From the NCBI GenBank assembly GCA_037176885.1, contig JAWWNJ010000099.1:868001-932000 (forward strand): a DNA stretch of 64,000 nt, written 5' to 3'. The position numbers and the translations under genes are program-made. This document shows, piece after piece, positions 1 through 7,932 of this stretch (the stretch's first letter is position 1; every line of letters starts with the position of its first letter). Below the pieces are notes generated by a model. That model did not search any database. It had not been told where the DNA came from and saw nothing but the letters and a program-made list of their open reading frames with translations. The stretch is from Favolaschia claudopus (taxonomy: Eukaryota; Basidiomycota; Agaricomycetes; Agaricales; Mycenaceae).

Positions 1-10
1 ACCAGGGTAT

Positions 11-122
11 CACAAGCTAGTCTTCGACTATCTCAAACTTCAGTGGCGCAGTCACATTACGCTTGTCACAAGCTAGTCTTCGACTATCTCAAACTTCAGT
101 GGCGCAGTCACATTACGCTTGT
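11..122. repeat. Perfect 56-bp tandem duplication
   Basis: Bases 11-66 and 67-122 are identical 56-mers beginning CACAAGCTAG and ending CGCTTGT. The unit is not a multiple of three, so it shifts the reading frame of the ORF it sits in; only the second unit is read in the frame that continues downstream. The identity implies a recent slippage or an assembly artefact at the window edge. Confidence 0.95.
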
Positions 123-312
123 GGCAGATATCGATCTGACAAAAGGCAACAACGAACTCAGCTCGGGTCAAGTACGCTCGTTCTCGCATGTTTGGATCAA
201 AAAGCAAGGCTACGGTGCAGCTACCCAGCATCGGGGCAAATCTGCACAATATGCCTACATCACCAATCGAGCTCCGGTCAATATAATGTACGTTCTACAA
301 GCCGAAGTGACC

Positions 313-820
313 TAGTCTCGGATACCCAGACGTTTACAAGCAATTCGAGTCGTAGGACACTGCTCGGATATCGTTCCGTATATGGTCAATAGAGGACAGT
401 TTTGACAGTTGACTGATCTTTGCATGTGGGAAAATGGTTGGGCTTGTAAACGTCTGGGCCGATTGAGCCGCGGCACCTACCATCACCCATTGCCCGCGTT
501 ATCTTCCTGTAAAAGTGGGTGCCGCCTGTAGCTCCTAGAAGGCACCTGAGCGTGGACGGAGGGCAGGATGCCGCCCCTCGTTGCCCAGATGCATTCCTTG
601 AGGATCCTGGCCACTGGAAACGCGTCAACGCGCACAGAACAACATGAGCACAAGAGGTGATGGTAGGTGTCACGGTTCAATCGGCCCAGACGTACTACGG
701 CCCAAAAATTCTCCCACCCCCCAAAATCAATCAGTTGTCAAAATCATCCGCTATTGACCATATCCGGAAAGATATCCGGCAGCTAGTAATTGCGGTAGTA
801 CGTCTGGGTATCCGAGACTA
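313..820. mobile_element. MULE-like MITE, 508 bp, with 9-bp TSD
   Basis: The ends are 21-bp perfect inverted repeats starting TAGTCTCGGATACC (313-333 against 800-820). The inverted similarity continues imperfectly inward to about 487 and 656, so the element is largely a long foldback. It is flanked by the direct repeat GAAGTGACC at 304-312 and 821-829. A 9-bp duplication with long terminal inverted repeats is typical of Mutator-like elements. No transposase is encoded, so it is non-autonomous. The minus-strand ORFs inside are by-products of the repeat arms. Confidence 0.85.
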
Positions 821-1271
821 GAAGTGACCCTCTGGGACGAAAGCAAAGCCTCGTCGCAGTTCGCAATTGTTCGACGATTCCAAGAGAATACAGTTCTCCA
901 TGATTTTCCCTGGGATCTTTTGGTGTGTTCATCTGATTTTTTGTTGAATTCATTCGATGGTACAAACTTCAGGGCAACCGATATTAGTGTCAGAGCTTGG
1001 CAAGCCAACGTTCTTGCTTCTCTTGAGATTGTGGCGTTGAAAAGGCTCACTGGGCACTTCATCTTGATTCCACTCACTGTGCGCAAGGAGAGCTTATGGA
1101 TTACAATTGCATACGATCATGAACATTAACTCCCCCCGAATTTGAGCCATCTACATATGTTCATGGTGTGTGAGTCCCAGTCGCGCACTTGTAAGTACTC
1201 TGAGCTGAACTGAGACCTGCCCTCAAGCGTTACGGCACAATGACGACAGCGCCCCAAAGGTGCTGCGGAGC

Positions 1272-1331
1272 TTTATATACGTTTGAACGACTATCTTCAA
1301 AAGAGTTTATAAAGTCTTGTTTACGAGACTA
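1272..1331. mobile_element. 60-bp micro-MITE with 9-bp TSD
   Basis: A 60-bp segment is flanked by the exact 9-bp direct repeat CTGCGGAGC (1263-1271 and 1332-1340). Its right end TTTACGAGACTA and much of its body match the 59-bp element at 2822-2880. Its left end has diverged from the expected TAGTC terminus. It carries no coding capacity. Confidence 0.75.
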
Positions 1332-1534
1332 CTGCGGAGCGACAAACACGAAGACCGCCCTTCTCTCCTCCCACCACGACGTCCCTTTCTTCCAACGCAA
1401 GTTGTCTTCGCCTACAAGACTCCCTCGTCGTTGACCCCGCCGCTGTTCTATGTCACAGCTAATATTTCTCCTCTTAACGCTCGCGGATCTCAAGGAAAAT
1501 GACAGCTGAGCGTGTGCTCAAAGCGAGCACCAAA

Positions 1535-1599
1535 GAGAGCGAGAAGGAAAGATGCCGATCATTGATCGATGATCGTCTCTCTTCTTTCCTCTCGCTCTC
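1535..1599. repeat. 65-bp hairpin-forming inverted repeat
   Basis: Arms 1535-1552 (GAGAGCGAGAAGGAAAGA) and 1583-1599 are complementary apart from one base. The interior is itself palindromic, CGATCAT followed by six bases and ATGATCG. No TSD was found, so it may be a terminator-like or structural palindrome rather than an element. Confidence 0.6.
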
Positions 1600-2368
1600 C
1601 TCAAGGCTTTCTCGGTTTAGGAACTGCGTTGTCTGGGGGGGCTTCTGGGCTTTCTTATCTCTCATCTTTAGCATTTCCTGCGGCTCTAATACAATGCCTT
1701 TCCTTGTTGCCTGGTTCCACCCAGTCTCAACGGCGCTGCTCTTACCCCTATTCCGTCAAGACTCGCACTCTCTGAGGCTTTCCTCCAACTGGTCTCAGAA
1801 TGCATGCTACTTGGCACTGCAATATTCGTCTGGCCTTTGCCATTATGTCTTGTGGCCATCCTCAATCCCCATTCCTCGCTCGCTCAATCGCAAACAAGCA
1901 TATCATCCGAGGCTCTCCTCTCCCAAGTCCCGACATCTTGACCGGCCTGCGCGTGGGGTTAAACTACCCTCTTAACATTCACATCTCGGAAATGAAAGCT
2001 TGGTGGTATGCGGGCTAACATAGCAAGCAATGTGAGTAATTCCTGGTCCTTCTTTGTTCGTAGTACTGTCAGTCTCCACAGATTGCCTCGAGCATTCGAC
2101 TGTCTACTGTCTTGGGTTCCTTCTTGCATCATGTCGTGCTTTCGGACCCCATATCCCATGCCTTTGTGCCAAATTCCTTCGTGCGCGTTTGTCCCAATTT
2201 ATTTCGTGCGCATGCGCGCCACTTGCTGTGTGGGCCTGTGACGAAGAGCAGTCGACTACGAGGCGACAGCTAGTTTCGGCACAAGTAAGAGTGGCTGGGG
2301 TGGTCGGGACCAGCAAAGTAAGTGGCGTAACAATAGATTTGACCAAAGAACTATCTACGTACAGAGCC
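1600..2368. other. Stretch without a supported gene
   Basis: Several overlapping open frames exist at 1600-1945, some with hydrophobic segments, but none continues without a stop or frame change and none resembles a family I know. A decayed exon pair is possible. Part of the right half may belong to the 3' LTR of the Ty3 element that ends near 2534. Confidence 0.4.
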
Positions 2369-2534
2369 AGTATATATAGTAAGTAGCAAATGGGAATAAA
2401 CGGAATGATCGTTGGTACGACAAGAGATGCGCGGCATCGAGAGTCGGATCGGTAAGATATCGGGGACGGAAGGAGTGTGATGAGGTAAGAAGATAAAGAG
2501 AAGATAAGATAAAGTAAAAAGAGCGTACGCTACA
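2369..2534 (-). other. Candidate start of the Ty3 element's 3' LTR
   Basis: On the minus strand the element's last codons are followed by a purine-rich stretch (GGAGGGCGGA) and then TGTAGCGTACGC at 2534 downward, the arrangement expected of a polypurine tract followed by a TG-initiated LTR. A TATATATAC box lies at about 2370-2378. The matching 5' LTR was not found beyond 11238, so the LTR length and end are unresolved. Confidence 0.35.
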
Positions 2535-2554
2535 TCCGCCCTCCAGGTCGCCAG

Positions 2555-3216
2555 CTATGGCGAGCTAAAATTGACCCATCCATTCAAACAGTCAGCCGGC
2601 GGCGGAGCTACATCACCACCGGTTTTTGCCTGCCTAGCCGCAACGGCATCACGCAAGGCCTTTTGCTTCTTCGCGAGGGCGGCCTTCGCGGAGGCGGAGG
2701 CGAGGTCGGGGCCAGAAGGACGCTTGTTCTTCTTGGCCTGGCGCTGATGATAATACTTCGTCTCACGAAGTTGGTCGAGACGAACGAGGCGCTCGGCATT
2801 CTCGTACCACTGGCCCGTGACTAGTCCTTGAGAACGACTGTCTTCTCATCGCCCGGTATAAAGTCTGGTTTACGAGACTAGCCCGTGACAATGACGTCCG
2901 AGGGGCCGACGTAGCGGTCGGTGATTTGGTGGTCGAGGACGAGGAAGGACTCGGGAGTCGCGGGAGTAAGAGTGTCCTCAAAAATGAGGACTCCGTCTTC
3001 GACGTAGGCCCAACCGAAGCCGGAGTTATCATGGCCAGTCATGTCCTTGGCGAACTTGTTGTAGCCAACAGGAACATACTGCGGAATGGTGGCACCTTCG
3101 CCGGTGCAAAGGGAGACGTTGTAGTCGGCGTAGTCCCGGAGCTGGGGAGCAGAGACAACGTAGGGAGGATTGCCATTGAATTCGACGATGCCGTGAGCCC
3201 AATTGGCACGATAGAA
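2555..3216 (-). pseudogene. C-terminal extension of the Ty3 polyprotein
   Basis: Just after the TAA-TAG pair that ends the integrase frame (3217-3222), the same frame is open for about 110 codons to 2890, stops at the micro-MITE, and after removing that element (59 bp plus one 9-bp TSD) continues to a TAG at 2555-2557. The second part is basic and Ala/Lys/Arg-rich. The continuity of the frame across both lesions indicates this was once coding. It follows the chromodomain region of the integrase; its role is unknown, and a nucleic-acid binding tail is only a guess from composition. Confidence 0.55.
2822..2880. mobile_element. 59-bp micro-MITE with 9-bp TSD
   Basis: The segment starts TAGTCCTTGAGAACG and ends TTTACGAGACTA, giving TAGTC/GACTA inverted ends, and is flanked by the exact 9-bp repeat GCCCGTGAC (2813-2821 and 2881-2889). 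On the minus strand its end supplies an in-frame TAG to the Ty3 extension ORF. It shares the TAGTCTCG terminus with the 508-bp element at 313-820 and is homologous to the 60-bp element at 1272-1331. Confidence 0.85.
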
Positions 3217-3219
3217 CTA

Positions 3220-4518
3220 TTAGAAGGCGTAGTGCTCGCGGTTCCAGGCCGCGAGTTCGGGAGAGAGCTCGGGAAGAATAAAGCCGGGTTCGAAGATGTT
3301 AGCCATTGTGGGAGACGTAGCTTTGGGTATGAATTCCCCGATGCGCTCGTCTTCTTTTAATGCCCACCAATACGTCATAACTGAACCAGCATAGAGCTGC
3401 TCTTCACGGTCAGGTTTGCCCGTACCATATGGCAAATCCTTGATCTCGGTGGAGCCCACAGCCTCCAAATAATCGCTTAAGGCCTGTAATTTTTTGGCCT
3501 GATGATAAGGCATCCAGCTCTTATCACCCGACTTCCAGAGCACTTCAAACAAAGCTTTAGAACGACGTCCATAGTGGTTGACAATTTTTTCAACAGCCGA
3601 CTCGTTGGTTTCGTCGTCCAGAGAAATCCCAAGTTGGCATTCAAGCCGTCCAGGGAAACGACGGTCATCATTCGGGACGTGGATCCTCAGAAGAGAGGCA
3701 TGAAATACGTCATGAATACCACGCCGCTTCATATCAGCAGGTAAGTCTAACTGAAAGGAATTATTTCCAAAGTCCCGAGTGATAGCATACGGGCCGATGA
3801 ACTTAGGAATTAATTTGCGAGCGAGTCCTTTCGCAAATGTGAGATTCTTTGAAGAGAGATAGACCAAATCTCCCTCTTCAAAAGGTGCGGGCTGGCGCTT
3901 GCGATTAGCAGCTCGAGTTTGTTTGACTCGGGCGGCAATCATGCTATCATGGGCAGCCATGATCGCAAGCCGCCGTTGGAGCGCAAAATTAGCGACTCCA
4001 CGGTACTCCTGGGAACGATCTGCGTTCCATAGCAAGGAGCGGGGCATTCTGCCTGTATTGAGGAAAAACGGGGAATATCCCGTCGTATCTGAACGAGCCG
4101 AATTCATGGCAAACTCCACTGCCGGGAGTTTGTTAACCCAATCCTTCTGCTTGGGATTGATACACTGACGCAGCATTTGCGTCACAGTTTGATTCGCTCG
4201 CTCCGTGCTTCTATCCGACTCCGGATGGCAAGCACTCGACATATGGAGTTTAACTCCAATCAGCTCATGAAGCCGTTTCCAGAACACGCTCGTAAATAAC
4301 GAGTCGCGGTCACTCACGATTGATTTCGGCAGCCCGTGTAGCCTGTAAATGTGCTCGAACATAAGTTCGGCCATTTGACGAGCTGTGTAATTGATTCGAG
4401 AAGGAATCAAATGAACCATACCTGTCAAAAGACAAATCACGACAGCAATTGAATTAAAAACACCATCCCGGTTCTTTGACTCAGGTAATGGACCTACAAA
4501 ATCCACGCCGACAGACTC
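3220..4518 (-). pseudogene. Ty3/gypsy integrase catalytic core and C-terminal region
   Basis: The frame begins after a MITE insertion with a DFVGPLPE motif and continues through the integrase core: a first Asp in DFVGPLP, a second in IVSDRDSLFTS, and a Glu in the STERANQTV segment, matching a D,D-35-E core. It then shows the GPY/F-like segment FIGPYAIT and a chromodomain-like part (AVEKIVNHYG, FEVLWKSGDKSWMPYHQAKKL). It acts on element cDNA in the nucleus for integration. The first half of the protein lies at 5514-6032 on the other side of the MITE. It ends with adjacent TAA and TAG codons although the frame remains open beyond. Confidence 0.9.
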
Positions 4519-4524
4519 CCATGG

Positions 4525-5507
4525 TATGGCGGTTAAAGTGCACTTTTATATATATGACATTTTTGCGGATCCCCTCTATAAATGGGGTTTTTGACGTGAT
4601 TCCCCCCAAAAAGACACAACCAAAGTTGCCGAAATCATTTGGGGCGAAATCACGAACTTCCCCCCATATACAAAGTCAAAAGTTCCCCCCAAATAAACTC
4701 GCAACTGAAAATATTCGACCTTACTCTTTACAAGTTCAAGGATACTATTCTTGACATCATCAGTGGCTTCATCCAGGAAATCTTGCTCTACTTGGCCGCA
4801 AGTCCAAGCTCGAACTCTCGGGCTTCTCGGGCATATCCCCTAGAGGTCAGTGTAAGTTTGGTGTAAGTACTATAGGTCAGAACCTATACAATCCCTGGTC
4901 GAGTTTATCGTCGAGATACTACCTAGAATAACACTGTTTTGGAGCGAATGCCACCGCCCAACAGGTCAAATCGACCCAACGATAAGTAGAGCTCAAGTGC
5001 CATCAAAAGTCAGCTTCGGGCATCTCGGATAGAGTACCTTTCGGCCATTTTCCGCTAGTCTGCTCATGTTACGTTCCAGGCCGTGCTCCGTTTCAATCAG
5101 CATTCGAAGAATGAAAGCTGCAAATTATACTGAGGTGCAACAGAGATGCCGGAGAATGCCGACTCGGACTTCGGAGAGTGCCGAGTTTGGACTGATGGTC
5201 AAAAACTATAATCTGCGTGGAGCCAGCTGAACGAAGGACAAGTGAGACTACTCAGGGAACTTACTGAGAGCGAGACTCTTGAATTGAGAGAGTTAGATCA
5301 AATAATGAAAATCGGAAGTTTATTTGGGGGGAAACAAGTTCAACTTTGTATTTGGGGGGAAGTTCGAAATTCCCCCCCAAATAAACTCGGCGACACCATT
5401 CGTGTCCTTTCGGGGGCAATAACGGCAAAACCACCATTTATAAGGGGGATTGACGAAAAAGTCATATATATGGGGGGAATGAATAAATGTGCACTTTAAC
5501 CGCCATA
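4525..5507. mobile_element. 983-bp MITE in the integrase gene, 6-bp TSD
   Basis: Inverted ends begin TATGGCGGTTAAAGTGCAC and extend imperfectly for about 190 bp, including repeated CCCCCCAAATA blocks. The flanks carry CCATGG at 4519-4524 and 5508-5513. Deleting the element and one CCATGG joins the codons for NPPTEPW to ESVGVDFVG, the expected integrase sequence, so both ends and the 6-bp duplication are supported by coding continuity. The central part (about 4750-5290) has no recognisable gene. A 6-bp duplication does not by itself fix the superfamily. Confidence 0.88.
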
Positions 5508-5513
5508 CCATGG

Positions 5514-6032
5514 TTCTGTTGGCGGGTTCAACGAGTGAAGAAGGCCGTAAGGTTTTTGATTGCTTGGTTTGCTTCGTCGGCATGTCTGACAAGATTCGCA
5601 AAAACTGCGCACATCTTCAACCATGTCTTTCCACCAGAAGTGATCGCGCAAATAGTCCAGAGTTTTCTTCACTCCAAGATGAGCAAGTAAGAAGTGTGCT
5701 TCCGAAATGACAATCTCGCGAACATTGTGGTTTTGATAAGTCAGCTTAGGGACACAGAGAACTCGGTGGTCTGAGTCTTTGAGATAAATAAGTCCCTTTT
5801 CAATGTCGAAGTTCCGAAAGTCCGCAGGAGATTCCAAGATTTTCTTGAAGAAAGAATCGTCGCCGTAGTTTCCAGCAAAGAGCGCCGAAAGATCAAGTCC
5901 CTGCCATCCAGAGTTCACAACCTTGAGCAAAGAGTCATCTATAGCCTCGAGTTCATCCTCGAGCGCGGAGCCCGAAGCCGATTCGTCCTGTAGACGAGAG
6001 GAAGAATCAACGACTTGAGAGTCGCTGGAAGA
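5514..6032 (-). pseudogene. Ty3/gypsy integrase N-terminus with zinc-binding domain
   Basis: The H2C2 integrase zinc finger is visible: EAHFLLAHLGVKKTLDYL followed by SFCESCQTCRRSKP. Upstream, an acidic Ser-rich linker remains open to 6032, where it is cut by a T-run (poly(A) on the minus strand). It ends at the MITE at 5513 with the residues NPPTEPW. The RT-RNase H part of the same element is at 7926-9824, on the far side of a LINE-derived insertion. Confidence 0.88.
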
Positions 6033-6655
6033 GTTTTTTTTTTTTTTTTTAGAATCCCGTTTATTCTCCGGTGTGCCTACGGCATATGATAGAGATACAA
6101 ACTGTCAACTATTTACTAACGCATATTCCATAATTCTGTCTCGTGATGTAAGCAGACTCTAACACAATGACTGAGTGATTGCAACCCAGTCCTGTGGCAA
6201 TGCCACAATGAAGTAGTGGGTAAGATTCCCAGGTCCTGTAAATCATTCCATCTTGATGGATGCGTAATCTGGCTTCCTGCCGGTCGACACCACCACAGCA
6301 AACATCCCTTGTTCCCCATCACCCGATCCGAACCCAGACTGATAGAATTCCCTTTTTTTTGGCACAGTGCAGTGATGTGTCGGTTCTTTTTGGTGGCCGC
6401 CATTGAAACTCCCAGGCAACCTCCACTGGGATAAACCGCGGCCCGGGTGGGCGAAGTCCGAGCAGGTTTGAGTATGACCGCAAATACTGTGATACTGGAA
6501 TGTGCTGGCCGCCGGGTGATTGCCTGCTGCGATCCGAGACTCGGATGATGGTGGGAAGTGAAACTGTGATGGAAGTGGACTGGCAGTGACAAAGTCGGAT
6601 CAAAGATCACCAATGCCGGAAAATCGGTGGTGGGGAAGCCGGCGAGTGTCAAAAG
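6033..6655 (-). mobile_element. Poly(A)-tailed retroelement fragment, minus strand
   Basis: On the minus strand this segment ends in an 18-nt A-run at 6033-6050, directly abutting the integrase linker, which suggests a retrotransposed 3' end. The body has no convincing coding motif. Its junction with the plus-strand LINE fragment near 6655 is not sharply defined and no TSD was found, so it could also be a chimeric or rearranged insertion. Confidence 0.4.
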
Positions 6656-7267
6656 TGTTTTCTCGCCGGGGGGTGGGGGGGTTCGAACTGCTGCCCAAAA
6701 ACTCCGCCAGCAGCTGACGTGTTGAAACGCCGCGAGTTTGAATTGCGCAACCCGGACCTGGGTCCCGTCACGGGTCTGCCGACTTGGGTCAACCGTCCGC
6801 CGTCTGAAGCGCAGGCTGCTGCCATCTCTGCTAGTGGACGCAAGCCGAAGCTCGCTGGCTCCGTCTATTTTCTCCTCCAGTCCCGTGATAAAGTCGACCT
6901 CGCCCTTTCTCGTGGCCGCATCGTGCTTTGCTCAACAAGTCCCACTGTCGCTCGTGGATTCCCCCATCTAAGGATCTCTCAGTGCTGGGGCTGTTACAAG
7001 TACGGTCATACGAAGGCTCGATGCAACGTCAAGGCACCGTCCTGCGCTGTATGTGCCAAGCCAGTTGGCGACCACTCACCAACGACGCCGTGTTCAGGGC
7101 CCGTCGCATGCCTCAACTGCGGCGGCAAGCATCGCGCTGATTCGTATTCGTGTCCTAAGCGCAAGGAGTTGCTGGTGACGCTCGCGGGGCGAATGAAGGA
7201 TCTGCATGAGTCGTTGGATAAGTCTTCAATTCATCCCCTTCCGTTCATTCAACAACACGCTCATTAA
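6656..7267 (+). pseudogene. LINE ORF1 (gag-like) C-terminal fragment with zinc knuckles
   Basis: The frame contains three Cys/His knuckles in a row: CWGCYKYGHTKARC (C-x2-C-x4-H-x4-C), CAVCAKPVGDHSPTTPC and CLNCGGKHRADSYSC, the arrangement of ORF1 proteins of Tad-like non-LTR retrotransposons that bind element RNA. The N-terminus is missing, so the copy is 5'-truncated, as usual for LINEs. The stop at 7265-7267 is followed by a pyrimidine-rich 3' UTR and a TCAAG-repeat tail. Confidence 0.8.
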
Positions 7268-7932
7268 ATAATCTCTCTCTCCCTTTCGCGATCTTCGTTT
7301 CTGATTCACGCAACCCCATTATAGTACCTCACTCTCCTACATACACTAGTTCCTCATTCACACGTTCACGTCTCTCCTCGTCATACCATTTTCCTTACAC
7401 GATACCAAATTTCCATTTCCTTTCTGTTTACCGCAATCGTCCCGTAACCTACCAGTGATTATGTAACCTTAACCTCCCCTCTTGTACTGCCGCATAGCCT
7501 CACTGGCCAGGTACGGCATATAATACAGCTGTTTTACGGATTTTGTCCGGTTTTTGATCGAGTGGAGTTTCTCGAAAGTTGCTTACCTCTGTTGACGATT
7601 CTGTCATCGGCACGCGCGGAGCCACAGTTTGTGGGGTATATGCCGTTACCTCTCCAACGGCGGCAGGACTACATCCTCTCGAGCCGTGCGTCTCTGAGCT
7701 TGACGCGAGGGCTGCTCACATCTAAATTGCCTCAGTGTGCAAATTTTTACTCTTTTGGAGCTTCATTCAGCACTGGGGAGTGCCAGCAAGGCCGGAAAGC
7801 TCTTTAGGCTTGGATGTAGCCGGTGATGTGGAGCAAACAGAGGTAAGCAACTTTGGGAGTTTCTCACTCGATCAAAAACCGGACAAAATCCGTAAAACAG
7901 CTGTAGAACTTCAAGTCAAGTCAAGTCAAGCC
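7268..7932 (+). mobile_element. LINE 3' UTR with (TCAAG)n tail
   Basis: The 3' end motif TACTGCCGCATAGCC ... GGCCAGGTACGGC recurs at 34112-34144, where it is followed by AGAACTCAAGTCAAGTC. Here a mariner-like MITE splits the motif from its tail GAACTTCAAGTCAAGTCAAG. The short-repeat tail is the likely primer end for target-primed reverse transcription. It abuts the Ty3 RT frame at about 7932. Confidence 0.75.
7526..7903. mobile_element. 378-bp Tc1/mariner-like MITE
   Basis: Perfect inverted ends of 38 bp begin CAGCTGTTTTACGGATTT and imperfect pairing continues to about 68 bp. TA dinucleotides flank it (7524-7525 and 7904-7905), and removing it restores the LINE 3' end seen at 34.1 kb, which confirms the boundaries. 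No transposase is present. Confidence 0.9.

Larger units (their letters stand above)
1..1129 (+). pseudogene. Unrecognised ORF interrupted by a MULE-like MITE
   Basis: Frame 1 is open from the window start to 312, where the inserted element begins with TAG and stops it. After the element the frame resumes at 821 and runs to a TGA-free stop at 1127-1129. Removing the element plus one copy of its 9-bp duplication (517 bp) puts both halves in one frame, giving roughly 200 residues with no obvious membrane segment. The protein has aromatic and charged residues in a normal mix and ends in an acidic-His tail. I do not recognise the family. The 56-bp tandem duplication upstream is a second lesion. 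Whether the start lies before the window is unknown. Confidence 0.55.

Noticed and set aside
1499..1975. 158-codon frame with hydrophobic segments
   Set aside because: A neighbouring frame gives equally plausible peptides and the frame runs through the 1535-1599 hairpin; no start, splice or homology support.
3217..3222. Programmed readthrough of the TAA-TAG pair in the Ty3 element
   Set aside because: Two adjacent stops are an unlikely readthrough site, and the element has many other lesions; mutation is simpler.
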